Of a DNA stretch of 64,000 nucleotides, positions 9,840 through 18,912 are shown piece by piece; the stretch's first letter is position 1; the number at the start of each line of letters is the position of its first letter. Below the pieces are notes generated by a model, which had not been told where the DNA came from, ran no database searches, and saw only the letters and a list, made by a program, of their open reading frames with translations. A program made the translations under genes and the position numbers. Source of the DNA: CAVTYH01 sp963773875 (GTDB taxonomy: Bacteria > Planctomycetota > Planctomycetia > Pirellulales > JADZDJ01). The DNA lies in the NCBI GenBank assembly GCA_963773875.1, contig CAVZCV010000019.1, positions 333,341-397,340 on the forward strand, written 5' to 3'.

Positions 9840-10217
9840 TTAAAACACACGACCAACGAAAAATCCTAGAAACACCGCCACGAGTCCGAGAGCATTTTGC
9901 AGCAATAAGTTCCCGCAAGCGAACAACCACTGCTGATTTTCGAGCAGGGCTGCAGTCTCAAACGCGAACGACGAAAACGTGGTAAAAGAGCCCATGAAGC
10001 CGACGAGCAAAATGATCCTGGTCTCGCCGCTGATTAGAAATCGCTCTTGGGCCAGTGTGTAAATAATTCCAAACAAGAAGCAACCAATCAGATTGACCGC
10101 CAAAGTACCCCAGGGAAATCTGGCATTGGTAAGCTCTTGCACCCAGCCTTGAAGCCAATACCGGCTCAGCGTGCCGGCAATCCCCATAGCCGAAATGAGC
10201 AAGATTTTCTGCCACAT
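9840..10217 (-). CDS. crcB: CrcB/Fluc fluoride ion channel
   Basis: A 125-residue four-helix membrane protein with the CrcB marks: GTLSRYWLQGWV in helix 1, the conserved Asn and Gly pattern in LAVNLIGCFLFG, the GFMGSFTTFSSFAFE segment with the Phe box and central break of helix 3, and a final hydrophobic helix. It acts as a dual-topology dimer exporting fluoride from the cytoplasm. It starts 40 bp downstream of carB, which leaves no room for a fluoride riboswitch of the usual kind. Expression probably comes by read-through from carB or from a promoter inside it. Confidence 0.93.
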   Translation of the reverse strand: MWQKILLISAMGIAGTLSRYWLQGWVQELTNARFPWGTLAVNLIGCFLFGIIYTLAQERFLISGETRIILLVGFMGSFTTFSSFAFETAALLENQQWLFACGNLLLQNALGLVAVFLGFFVGRVF

Positions 10218-10257
10218 AATGGTCGACTGCTATCTGGTCAGTTGGCGATTGATGTGA

Positions 10258-13200
10258 TCAGGCCTCGCTCTGAGCCTCGGAACTTTGCATCGTTGCGGCG
10301 CGGGTGGAGATTCGGTCTTGAAGCGCCTGCACAGTCAGCGGCTCGCTGCGCAGGGCCTCAATCGCTCGCACACAGGCATCGGCCGCAGGAATCGTGGTTA
10401 CGCACGGAATGCCATACTGCACCGCAGCGGCACGGATGCGGCCTTCATCGGTGCGGGCGCCTTTGCCGCGCGGTGTGTTGATAATTAACTGCACGCCGCC
10501 GTTCTTCAAATGATCGAGCAAGTTGGGATGGCCCTCTTGCAGTTTCTTGACGCACTCCACCGGAATGCCAGCGGCTTCGAATTGTCGCGAGGTCCCTTCG
10601 GTGGCCAGCAATTTGTAGCCGAGCACGGTCAACCTGCGTGCCAGGTCGACCATATGTTCTTTTTGAGCCGGCGATGCCACGCTGATGAAAATGTGTCCGC
10701 TCTTTGGAAACACCACGCCCGCCGCAAGCTGGCTTTTGGCAAAAGCGATGGAAAACCGATTGCTGACGCCCATCACTTCGCCAGTCGACCGCATTTCCGG
10801 ACCCAGCACAATATCCACACCTGCAAACTTCACGAACGGAAAGACGCTCTCCTTGACGGATACATGCGATGGAATCGGCTCGCGGTCTATTCCCTGGTCT
10901 TCTAGCGAAACGCCGGCCATCACCTTGGCGGCGATATTCGCGACCGGTAGACCCGTTGCTTTGGCCACGAACGGCACGGTGCGGCTGGCGCGCGGATTCA
11001 CTTCGAGCACGTACAGCACTTGCTTGCCGCCTTCGCGCTTGATGGCATATTGCACATTCATCAGGCCCACGACGCGCATGTGCCTGGCCATGGCATACGT
11101 GGCCTCGCGAATTTCCTGCAGAATGGGGCCGGCCAAACTGTATGGCGGCAACGCGCAGGCCGAATCGCCGGAGTGAATGCCTGCTTCTTCGATGTGTTCC
11201 ATAATGCCGGCGACAATCACGCGGCGACCGTCGCTGATGGCGTCGACATCTACTTCGATCGCATCTTCCAAAAACCGATCGATGAGCACAGGTTGACCTT
11301 GCGATACGATAAACGCTTCAGCGACAAATCGCTCGAGTTGGGACGCGTCGTAGCAAATTTCCATCGCCCGGCCGCCCAGCACGAAACTGGGCCGAACCAA
11401 ATTCGGATAGCCGATGCGCGTGGCTTCGGCGCGGGCTTGATCCATTGTGCGGGCAATTCCGTTCGCGGGCTGTCGCAATCCAAGCCGCTGCAAAAGCTGC
11501 TGGAATTTTTCGCGATCTTCCGCGTCGTCGATGGTATCGACACTCGTGCCAATAATCGGCACACCGGCGGCCGACAACGCCCGGGCCAAATTCAGCGGCG
11601 TTTGACCGCCGAATTGCACGATGACGCCATCGGGCTGCACGCGATCGCAGATGTTGAGTACATCTTCGACGGTCAGGGGCTCGAAGAACAGCAAATCGCT
11701 CGTATCGTAATCGGTGCTAACGGTCTCGGGGTTGGAATTGACCATTACGCTTTCGATTCCCAGTTCGCGCAAAGCGAAACTCGCGTGGCAGCAGCAATAG
11801 TCGAACTCAATTCCCTGGCCAATGCGATTCGGCCCGCCGCCGAGAATGACAATTCGCTTGCCGCCGGCTGGCTTGGGCGGCACTTCGTCTTCATCTTCGT
11901 ACGTCGAGTAGTAATACGGCGTGTAAGCTTCGAACTCCGCGGCGCACGTATCGACCGATTTAAACGTAGCGATGATGCCGCGTCGTTTGCGTTCGGTGCG
12001 AACTTCCATTTCCGTCGTATTCCATAGCACCGCAAGCTGCCGATCCGAAAACCCGAATTGCTTAGCTCGTTTGAAGAGCTGATCATCGACCTGACTCACC
12101 TCTTGGAACCGCCGAAGCTCGTCTTCCAGTTCAATGATTTGCTGCAGTTCGTCCAAAAACCAAGGATCGATGTGTGTCAGCTCGTGAATTTCCTCCAGCG
12201 CCATGCCGTCTTTGAACGCATAGCGCAAATACCACACTCGATCGGCAACCGGAACCGCCAGCTTGGCGCGAATTTCCTCGCGCGTCGGCTGCAGGGATGT
12301 GCCCCACAAATCTTTACCATCGCAACCAAAGCCAAAGCTTCCAACCTCCAGTCCGCGGAGCGCTTTTTGAAAAGCCTCCTTGAACGTGCGGCCAATGGCC
12401 ATTGTTTCACCGACGCTCTTCATCTGCGTGGTCAAACGAGAGTCGGCCTCGGGAAATTTTTCGAACGCAAATCGCGGAATTTTCACTACCACGTAATCGA
12501 TGGTTGGCTCAAAGCAGGCCGTCGTTTCCCGAGTGATATCGTTCGGCAATTCGTGCAACCGATAACCAATGGCCAGTTTCGCGGCAATTTTCGCAATCGG
12601 AAAACCGGTCGCTTTGCTCGCCAGCGCGCTCGAGCGACTGACACGTGGATTCATTTCGATTACCACCATCCGGCCGTTTTCCGGATTGATGGCGAACTGA
12701 ATATTCGAGCCGCCGGTTTCCACGCCAATTTCGCGGATCACCGCCAGCGAAGCATCGCGCATGCGCTGGTATTCTTTGTCGGTCAGCGTTTGCGCCGGCG
12801 CCACCGTGATGGAATCGCCCGTGTGAATGCCCATTGGGTCGAAGTTTTCGATCGAGCAGATGATGACGACGTTATCGTCGGCGTCGCGCATCACCTCCAT
12901 CTCGTATTCTTTCCAGCCGAGAATGCTTTCTTCGATGAGCACCTCGTGCACGGGCGAAAGATCGAGCCCCCGGCGCACGATTTCGTCGAATTCTTCGCGA
13001 TTGTAGGCAAATCCGCCGCCGCTGCCGCCAAGTGTGAAACTTGGCCGGATGACGCATGGCAGGCCGATTTCGTTCATTGCCTGCCGCGCTTCTTCGAACG
13101 TGCGCACAGTCTTGCCGCGTGCCAGGTCGAGGCCGATGCTTTCCATCGCCCGCTTAAAAAGTTCACGATCTTCGGCCTTGGCAATCACGTCGGCTTTTGC

Positions 13201-13551
13201 GCCGATCATTTCCACGCCGTACTTTTCTAAGATGCCGTGCTTCGCCAAATCCATCGCCAGGTTTAAGCCGGTTTGGCCCCCCAGCGTTGGCAGTAGCGCG
13301 TCGGGTCGCTCACATTCGATGACTTTGGCGACAACTTCCCATGTCAGCGGTTCGATGTATGTCCGGTCCGCCGTGCTGGGATCGGTCATGATCGTGGCAG
13401 GGTTCGAGTTTACGAGCACCACCTCGTAACCCTCTTCCCGTAGGGCTTTGCAGGCCTGCGTGCCAGAGTAGTCGAACTCGCATGCCTGACCAATGACGAT
13501 GGGACCAGAGCCGATGATCAGAATCTTATGGATATCGTTGCGGCGCGGCAC
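10258..13551 (-). CDS. carB: Carbamoyl-phosphate synthase large subunit
   Basis: Full length at 1097 residues and uninterrupted. It shows the internal duplication of this enzyme: an N-terminal synthetase half opening IHKILIIGSGPIVIGQACEFDYSG, a second opening KRIVILGGGPNRIGQGIEFDYCC, two ATP-grasp domains (about 130-335 and 680-870, each ending in an EMNPRVSRSSALASK or EVNPRASRTVPFVAK motif), and a C-terminal MGS-like allosteric domain (about 950-1075). It joins bicarbonate, ammonia from the small subunit and two ATP to make carbamoyl phosphate for pyrimidine and arginine synthesis. carA is not in the window. Confidence 0.97.
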   Translation of the reverse strand: MPRRNDIHKILIIGSGPIVIGQACEFDYSGTQACKALREEGYEVVLVNSNPATIMTDPSTADRTYIEPLTWEVVAKVIECERPDALLPTLGGQTGLNLAMDLAKHGILEKYGVEMIGAKADVIAKAEDRELFKRAMESIGLDLARGKTVRTFEEARQAMNEIGLPCVIRPSFTLGGSGGGFAYNREEFDEIVRRGLDLSPVHEVLIEESILGWKEYEMEVMRDADDNVVIICSIENFDPMGIHTGDSITVAPAQTLTDKEYQRMRDASLAVIREIGVETGGSNIQFAINPENGRMVVIEMNPRVSRSSALASKATGFPIAKIAAKLAIGYRLHELPNDITRETTACFEPTIDYVVVKIPRFAFEKFPEADSRLTTQMKSVGETMAIGRTFKEAFQKALRGLEVGSFGFGCDGKDLWGTSLQPTREEIRAKLAVPVADRVWYLRYAFKDGMALEEIHELTHIDPWFLDELQQIIELEDELRRFQEVSQVDDQLFKRAKQFGFSDRQLAVLWNTTEMEVRTERKRRGIIATFKSVDTCAAEFEAYTPYYYSTYEDEDEVPPKPAGGKRIVILGGGPNRIGQGIEFDYCCCHASFALRELGIESVMVNSNPETVSTDYDTSDLLFFEPLTVEDVLNICDRVQPDGVIVQFGGQTPLNLARALSAAGVPIIGTSVDTIDDAEDREKFQQLLQRLGLRQPANGIARTMDQARAEATRIGYPNLVRPSFVLGGRAMEICYDASQLERFVAEAFIVSQGQPVLIDRFLEDAIEVDVDAISDGRRVIVAGIMEHIEEAGIHSGDSACALPPYSLAGPILQEIREATYAMARHMRVVGLMNVQYAIKREGGKQVLYVLEVNPRASRTVPFVAKATGLPVANIAAKVMAGVSLEDQGIDREPIPSHVSVKESVFPFVKFAGVDIVLGPEMRSTGEVMGVSNRFSIAFAKSQLAAGVVFPKSGHIFISVASPAQKEHMVDLARRLTVLGYKLLATEGTSRQFEAAGIPVECVKKLQEGHPNLLDHLKNGGVQLIINTPRGKGARTDEGRIRAAAVQYGIPCVTTIPAADACVRAIEALRSEPLTVQALQDRISTRAATMQSSEAQSEA

Positions 13552-13903
13552 AGACGGAATTCCCGAGGGTTGCAGCGAGGTCGGAAGCGGCGGCCAGGGC
13601 GCGCGGCAACAGCGCCGCCGCGAGTGAATTATCTTTTCGCCAACCGCCGGTGTAAAATCTCACAAGTTTACCAATTCCCAAGGCCGCCCAGCAAGCGGCC
13701 CACTTTCGCGGTCGTCGCTCAATTCGGACAATGGAAACGCATCGAATTACACCGACCGCTAACCTGCTGGAATTTATTTTAGTGCAGGGCGATTGGGCCA
13801 AGTTTTCGGCAAATTCAACATTTTTTTCACTGGAAAATAAATTCTGCTTGACACCCCCAAAAGAGTGATTGCTGAATAACCAGCGGCGAAACATATTAGT
13901 TGA

Positions 13904-13974
13904 CGAGCTGGGAGGCAACTCTCAAGCTCGCGCCCTTCGTAGGTACCTGCCCCACCTGCGAAGGGTTCTTTTTT
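13904..13974 (+). terminator. Two-hairpin structure ending in a rho-independent terminator, upstream of nuoA
   Basis: The first hairpin (13904-13930) pairs CGAGCT with AGCTCG, with an inner GAG/CTC stem closed by a GCAA tetraloop. The second (13933-13965) pairs CCCTTCG with CGAAGGG, continues as AGGT/ACCT, and is followed by TTCTTTTTT. The order and U-tract point to plus-strand termination about 220 nt before nuoA. There is no plus-strand gene upstream to terminate, so this is either the end of a small RNA or a leader attenuator. TTGACA at 13848 is a possible -35 box but has no good -10 partner. Confidence 0.65.
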
Positions 13975-14067
13975 GTGCGGAACTGACACGCAAGCGAGTG
14001 AACGACGATTTTCCTTGAAAAATCAAATCGCGCGTCGATGCTGCTGGAGCAGTACGGCCGGCTTTCC

Positions 14068-14096
14068 TTGACGGTTTTCTCCACCAGCACTACGAT
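14068..14096 (+). promoter_or_regulatory. Probable sigma70 promoter of the nuo operon
   Basis: TTGACG (14068-14073) and TACGAT (14091-14096) are separated by 17 bp, a good match to a vegetative promoter. It lies downstream of the terminator and about 95 nt before the GTG start of nuoA. Confidence 0.5.
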
Positions 14097-14192
14097 TCTG
14101 CTGAGATGGCGCAAGTCGCCATTTTTATTTGCTGCCATTTGTGACATTATTCACAAAGTCTCGCAGGGCCTTGGCAGATCGAAGGATACGCC

Positions 14193-14605
14193 GTGGAGAT
14201 TGTGCTACCGATTTTGCTGTTCATCGTGGTCGCTGCGGCGGTAAGCTGCGCGATGGTGGCGGCGCCACGACTTTTGGCGCCCGAAAACGCACCGCGGTCA
14301 AAGCGATGCCCTACGAAAGCGGAATGGATCCCATCCACGACGCGCGGCGACGATTCGCAGTTCGGTTTCATCTCGTGGCAATCGCGTTTTTGGTGTTCGA
14401 TGTCGAACTGCTATTCCTGTATCCCTGGGCAGTCGCCACGCAGCACAGTGCGAATCCGGACGCTCCGCGGGGTGTCGACATGGCTGTGGCCAGCGATTGG
14501 GTTTCCAGTCGCGGTTTGGTCTTCGGCGGAGCAATGCTTTTTATCTTGCTGGTTGTCGTCGGCTTTGCTTACGACTGGCGGAAGGGAATCTTCAAATGGC
14601 GTTAG
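14193..14605 (+). CDS. nuoA: NADH-quinone oxidoreductase subunit A (one frame break)
   Basis: The N-terminal part starts at GTG 14193 with GAAGGA six bases upstream and gives the first membrane helix (VLPILLFIVVAAAVSCAMV). Around 14303 the frame must move by one base, as if one A were missing from the run in TCAAAG. The rest then reads PYESGMDPIHDARRRFAVRFHLVAIAFLVFDVELLFLYPWA, the hallmark of NuoA, plus a last helix. NuoA is one of the membrane subunits at the junction of the peripheral and proton-pumping arms of complex I. The stop overlaps the nuoB start by 10 bp. A conserved single-copy gene broken in a homopolymer suggests a sequence error. Confidence 0.88.
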
Positions 14606-15195
14606 AGCTTCCCGAAAACGTTGTTGTCAGCAAGCTAGACGCGCTGGCCAGTTGGTGTCGCAAGAACAGCTTGTGGCCCATGCCGTTCGCGACTGCCTGC
14701 TGCGGCATCGAGCTGATGGCCACCGGCGCGAGCAAGCACGATATCGCCCGCTTTGGCGCGGAGGTGTTTCGCTTCAGCCCGAGGCAGTGCGATCTGATGA
14801 TCGTCGCCGGCCGGGTGGTCATGAAAATGCTGCCAGTGCTGCAGCGCATTTGGCAGCAGATGAACGAGCCGAAGTGGTGCATTTCGATGGGGGCCTGCAC
14901 CTCGACCGGTGGCGTGTTCGATACCTACTGCGTGGTGCAAGGCATCGATCGCTTTCTGCCGGTCGATATGTATGTGCCCGGCTGCCCGCCGCGTCCGGAG
15001 CAATTAATTCAATCGATCATCGATCTGCAAGACAAAATCCAGCGAGAAGGCACGCTCAGCGGTCGAGAGTTCGCCACTCGAGCACGGCAGGAATCGAAAC
15101 GCGCACTGGTCGAATTGCCAATTCTTTCGGCAGTGGATAGTGCGCGAAATCCGGTCGTCTGGAAAAGCGAAACGATGGCGCAAACGAGTCGATGA
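14596..15195 (+). CDS. nuoB: NADH-quinone oxidoreductase subunit B
   Basis: About 199 residues. All four cysteines that bind the terminal 4Fe-4S cluster N2 are present: Cys35 and Cys36 (ATACCGIEL), Cys101 (SMGACTSTG) and Cys130 (VPGCPPRPE). It passes electrons to quinone in the connecting module of complex I. The C-terminal 50 residues beyond the core (RQESKRALVELPI onward) are longer than in E. coli and look disordered. Its start is inside the end of nuoA, and its TGA overlaps the nuoC ATG, indicating translational coupling. Confidence 0.95.
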   Translation: MALELPENVVVSKLDALASWCRKNSLWPMPFATACCGIELMATGASKHDIARFGAEVFRFSPRQCDLMIVAGRVVMKMLPVLQRIWQQMNEPKWCISMGACTSTGGVFDTYCVVQGIDRFLPVDMYVPGCPPRPEQLIQSIIDLQDKIQREGTLSGREFATRARQESKRALVELPILSAVDSARNPVVWKSETMAQTSR

Positions 15196-15716
15196 CTGCG
15201 GTCATTTTTGAATTCCCCATGATCAGCCCAGCCACTCTCGACGCCTTGAAGACACGTTTTGCCGAAATCACCACCAGCGAATTTCGCGGTGAAGTGCGCG
15301 CCATCGTGCCAGCGGAGAAGATCTACGACGCCTTGGCGTTTCTCAAAAGCGATCTGGGTTTCGATTTTCTTTCCGACATAACATGTGTCGATTATTTGAA
15401 CTACCGCGGCGCGACCGATCGCTTCGGCTTGGTCTATTTGCTGGAAGACACGGCGACTAACCAGCGGCTGACTGTCCGCACGTTTTTGAACGAGCCGGAG
15501 CTCACCGTGCCCAGCGTTGTGCCGCTGTGGGAAGGCGCAAACTGGCTGGAGCGCGAAGTGTGGGATATGTTCGGTATCCGCTTCGAAGGCCATCCAGATC
15601 TGCGCCGCATTCTCCTGCCCGAAGAATTCGCCGCTTTCCCGCTGCGAAAAGACTATCCATTGCAAGGCCGCGGCGAGCGGCATAATTTTCCAGTCTTAAC
15701 GCGCGAGAACGCGTGA
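15192..15716 (+). CDS. nuoC: NADH-quinone oxidoreductase subunit C
   Basis: A 174-residue protein of the 30-kDa complex I family: LGFDFLSDITCVDYLN, the central WLEREVWDMFGIRFEGHPDLRRILLPEE signature and a short C-terminal PLRKDYPLQGRGER. It forms part of the peripheral arm with NuoD. It is separate from nuoD rather than fused as in enterobacteria. The ATGA overlap with nuoB sets its start; the gap to nuoD is 63 bp. Confidence 0.95.
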   Translation: MTAVIFEFPMISPATLDALKTRFAEITTSEFRGEVRAIVPAEKIYDALAFLKSDLGFDFLSDITCVDYLNYRGATDRFGLVYLLEDTATNQRLTVRTFLNEPELTVPSVVPLWEGANWLEREVWDMFGIRFEGHPDLRRILLPEEFAAFPLRKDYPLQGRGERHNFPVLTRENA

Positions 15717-15779
15717 TTTTGCAACGCTAATAGTTGGAGAAGCGAACCGCGAATTTCGTTATTCGTCATTAATCACCAC

Positions 15780-17001
15780 ATGCCCTTAGCTTCCGCTGAA
15801 ACTTCCGAACCGCTCGCTGAGGCCCAGGATTATCTCTGGACGCTCAATTTCGGTCCTCAGCATCCGGCGACGCACACCACGCTGCGGCTAGTGCTCAAAC
15901 TCGATGGCGAGCGCGTGATCGATGCGCTCCCAGACATCGGCTATCTGCACTCGGGATTCGAAAAACTCGGCGAGCATCTGAATTACAACCAGTACGTGAC
16001 CATTACGGACCGGATGAATTATATTTCGCCCATGGCCAATAACGTGGCCTGGCATGGCGCGGTGGAGAAGTTACTCGGACTGGCACTAACGCAGCGCTGC
16101 CAGTACATCCGGGTCATCGTGGCGGAGCTCGCGCGCATTAGCGACCATTTGCTCTGCAACGGCGCCGCGGGACTTGACACCGGAGCGTTCACATACTTCC
16201 TGTATGCGTTTTACCAACGGGAAATCATCTACGATATTTTCGAAACGCTCTGCGGGGCGCGGTTCACCAACAGCTACACGCGCGTTGGCGGATTGATGTA
16301 CGATATGACGCCGCTCGTCATCGAGAAAATCCGGACGTTCTGCAGGAACTTCCCGAAAACGCTGGTCGACATGGAGCGGCTCTTGAACCGCAACAAGATC
16401 TTTATCGATCGCACGAAAGATGTCGGCGTGCTGACTCGGGAAGAAGCAATTAACCGCAGTACCAGTGGGCCAATTGCCCGGGCCAGCGGCGTGCCGCGCA
16501 ACTTGCGCAAAGACGAGCCCTATCTGGCTTACAAAGATTTCGACTTCAAAGTTTGCTGCATGAAGTCGGGCGATTGCTACGCTCGCTACCTGGTGCGCAT
16601 GGAAGAGATGAAACAGAGTTTGCGCATCGTCGAGCAGGCAATCGAGAATTTGCCAAGCGGGCCGATTAACGTGGGCATCGACCAGCGCGTCATGTTTCCT
16701 GACAAGCGGCAGGTGTATTCGACCATCGAGGGCACAATTTCGCACTTCGAGTTGCAAATGAGCAACCGCGGTTTCGAGGTGCCGCATGACGAAGTTTATG
16801 CGGCCATCGAAGCGCCCAACGGCGAACTTGGCTTTTACATCGCCGGTGACGGCAGCGAGACCGCCTACCGTGCCCGTTGCCGGCCGCCGTCGTTCATTCA
16901 CTTCGCCGATTTTTCCTCACTTGATCAAAGGCCACACGCTGAGCGACATTGTGGCAGTTCTGGGAAGTTTGAACATCATCGCGGCGGAACTGGACCGGTA
17001 A
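15780..17001 (+). CDS. nuoD: NADH-quinone oxidoreductase subunit D (frame break near the 3' end)
   Basis: The 49-kDa subunit, which forms the quinone-binding cavity with NuoB. It starts DYLWTLNFGPQHPATHTTLRL-like and keeps the conserved GYLHSGFEKL, NYNQYVTITDRMNYISPM and RARCRPPSFIHFA blocks. At about 16909 one extra base shifts the frame; restoring it gives FPHLIKGHTLSDIVAVLGS and the normal ending AELDR at the TAA of 16999-17001. Without the correction the protein runs on in a wrong frame to 17030. The restored length of about 407 residues is typical. nuoE begins 3 bp later. Confidence 0.92.
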
Positions 17002-17004
17002 TGA

Positions 17005-17490
17005 TTGCAAAGCAGGCGAATCCTCACTGATGAAATGGTCGCCGAAATTACGGCGCTGTTTCCGCGCTATCCCACGAAGCAGGCGGTTACATTGCCGGCG
17101 CTGCATGTCGTAAACGAAAAGCTGCGCTACGTCCCGCTGGAGGCGGTCGTCGAAATTGCCGAACTGCTCGATCTGGCGCCCGCAGTGGTGCAAGACACGC
17201 TTTCGTTTTATGGCATGTTCAAACAGGACAAACCCGGCGGTCAAGTTCGCGCCTGGGTCTGCCGTTCGATCAGCTGCGCACTGCGCGGTGGCGAAGAAGT
17301 GCTGGCCCATATGTGCCACAAGTCTGGAATCAAGCCGGGCGAGACTACGTCCGATGGTGCCCTCACGCTGGAGTTCGCCGAATGTTTGGGCGCCTGCGAA
17401 TACGCGCCCTGCATGCTCGCCGGCGAAACGCTCCACAAAGACTTGACGAATGAAAAGGCCGATGCGTTTTTGCAAGGGGTCGGAAAATGA
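17005..17490 (+). CDS. nuoE: NADH-quinone oxidoreductase subunit E
   Basis: A 161-residue thioredoxin-fold 2Fe-2S protein (24-kDa subunit). The cluster ligands are Cys86, Cys91, Cys127 and Cys131 (WVCRSISC and AECLGACEYAPC). The helical N-terminal part includes LPALHVVNEKLRYVPLEAV. The frame begins at a TTG 3 bp after nuoD; Met11 is an alternative start. With NuoF it forms the NADH-oxidising tip of complex I. The stop overlaps the nuoF ATG by 4 bp. Confidence 0.93.
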   Translation: MQSRRILTDEMVAEITALFPRYPTKQAVTLPALHVVNEKLRYVPLEAVVEIAELLDLAPAVVQDTLSFYGMFKQDKPGGQVRAWVCRSISCALRGGEEVLAHMCHKSGIKPGETTSDGALTLEFAECLGACEYAPCMLAGETLHKDLTNEKADAFLQGVGK

Positions 17491-18842
17491 TGAAGTCCGA
17501 ACCCGTTCTGCTCGCCCAAGTCGGTAAGCCTGAAAGTTGGACGCTCCGCGTTTATGAAGCGGCCGGCGGTTACAAGGCGCTGCGAAAGACTTTGAAAGAG
17601 CTGACGCCAGTGCAAGTCATCGAGCAGGTCAAAGCCAGCGGCTTGCGCGGCCGCGGTGGGGCCGGTTTTCCCACCGGCCTCAAGTGGACGTTCCTGCCAA
17701 AAGACCATCCCGGCCCAATCTACATGTGCATCAATGCAGATGAGAGCGAGCCGGGCACGTTCAACAACCGAATTTTGATGGAGGACGATCCACATCAGGT
17801 CATTGAAGGGATCATCCTCTCGTCCTATGCCACGCGAGCCACGACCGCGTATCTGTATTTGCGTTACGAGTATCCGCTCTGCTGGAAGCGGTTGCAGGGC
17901 GCACTCGACGAATGCTACGCGAACAAATTGCTCGGCAAGAATATACTGGGCAGCGAGTTTTCGCTCGATATTTTCTTGCACAAAGGCGCCGCGGCGTACA
18001 TTTGCGGCGAAGAAACCGGGCTGATTGAAAGCCTGGAAGGCAAACGAGCCTGGCCGCGCATCAAGCCACCGTTTCCAGCGGTCGAAGGTGCATTTCGAAA
18101 GCCGACGGTCGTGAACAACATCGAAACCGTGGCCTGCGTCACGCACATCATGGCTCGTGGAGTCGAGTGGTTCAAATCGATGGGTGTGCCGGCCGATCCC
18201 AACAATCCGCGCGATGCCGGCAGTTTCGGGCCGAAGCTGTACTGTCTCAGCGGGCACGTCAACAAACCAGGCTGCTATGAAGCACCGCTGGGTATCACGT
18301 GCCGCGAACTCATCGACGAATTGGGCGGCGGCGTGTGGAAGGGCCGCAAAGGCAAAGCCGCCATTCCCGGCGGCATCAGCATGGGTTTGCTCACCGAGCC
18401 GGAGTTCGATACGAAGCTCGATTTCAATGCGCTCGGCAAAGTTGGCTGCCTGGGGTTGGGCACAGCAGCGGTCGTGGTGATGGATGAAACCGTTTCGATG
18501 GTCGATTTCCTTCACAACTCTTGCCGTTTTTTCCAGCATGAAAGTTGCGGCCAATGTACGCCCTGCCGGGAAGGCACTTCCTGGGCGCTGCGGATGTTGG
18601 AGCGCATTAAAGCGGGCAAAGGGCGAATCAAAGATTTGGATCTGCTGCTGGAAATTGGCGATTCCATCGGCATTATTCCCGGTACAACCATTTGCGGCCT
18701 GGCGGATGGCGCCGCGTGGCCCATTAAGAACGCCATCCGCAAATTCCGCGGCGAGTTCGAAGATTACATCAAACGCACGAATCCCAGCGGCTACGCCGTG
18801 ACGGAAGCCGTGCCGGCGCTGCCAATCCTGGCGGCGCACTAA
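17487..18842 (+). CDS. nuoF: NADH-quinone oxidoreductase subunit F
   Basis: At 451 residues this is the full 51-kDa subunit that binds NADH and FMN. Visible marks are GLRGRGGAGFPTGLKW (FMN/NADH glycine loop), CINADESEPGTFNNR, the CGEETGLIESLEGKRAWPR block, and cluster N3 ligands in SCGQCTPCREGTSW (about 353-359) and TTICGLADG (about 402). It feeds electrons from NADH into the complex. It is the last nuo gene here: nuoG to nuoN do not follow, and the next gene is convergent and unrelated. Confidence 0.96.
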   Translation: MMKSEPVLLAQVGKPESWTLRVYEAAGGYKALRKTLKELTPVQVIEQVKASGLRGRGGAGFPTGLKWTFLPKDHPGPIYMCINADESEPGTFNNRILMEDDPHQVIEGIILSSYATRATTAYLYLRYEYPLCWKRLQGALDECYANKLLGKNILGSEFSLDIFLHKGAAAYICGEETGLIESLEGKRAWPRIKPPFPAVEGAFRKPTVVNNIETVACVTHIMARGVEWFKSMGVPADPNNPRDAGSFGPKLYCLSGHVNKPGCYEAPLGITCRELIDELGGGVWKGRKGKAAIPGGISMGLLTEPEFDTKLDFNALGKVGCLGLGTAAVVVMDETVSMVDFLHNSCRFFQHESCGQCTPCREGTSWALRMLERIKAGKGRIKDLDLLLEIGDSIGIIPGTTICGLADGAAWPIKNAIRKFRGEFEDYIKRTNPSGYAVTEAVPALPILAAH

Positions 18843-18904
18843 GATGCGCAATCAAGAGCGAAACGCTCCAGTAGCGCATCCTAGCTGTTTCAGATGCGCA
18901 ATCA
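18842..18904 (+). repeat. 13-nt direct repeat and small hairpin after nuoF
   Basis: AGATGCGCAATCA occurs at 18842-18854 and again at 18892-18904. Between them is a perfect hairpin, GAGCG-AAA-CGCTC (18856-18868), without a T-run. The hairpin could act as a weak terminator or mRNA end for the nuo transcript; there is no U-tract to make this firm. Confidence 0.4.
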
Positions 18905-18912
18905 GCTGCCGG

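Noticed and set aside
10218..10257. Fluoride riboswitch before crcB
   Set aside because: Only 40 bp separate crcB from carB, too short for the motif, and its conserved bases are absent.
11020..13230. Long plus-strand open frames (335 and 390 codons) opposite carB
   Set aside because: They are antisense shadows: carB on the minus strand is full length with all motifs, and the shadow translations show no family pattern.
16086..16901. 271-codon minus-strand frame opposite nuoD
   Set aside because: Antisense shadow; nuoD is unambiguous on the plus strand.
14265..17030. Programmed frameshifting in nuoA and nuoD
   Set aside because: No slippery heptamer plus downstream structure was evident, and many unrelated genes in the window carry similar breaks, so sequence error is the simpler explanation.
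17241..18851. 536-codon minus-strand frame opposite nuoE/nuoF
   Set aside because: Shadow of two well-defined nuo genes caused by codon bias; its translation is rich in H, Q and R without domains.
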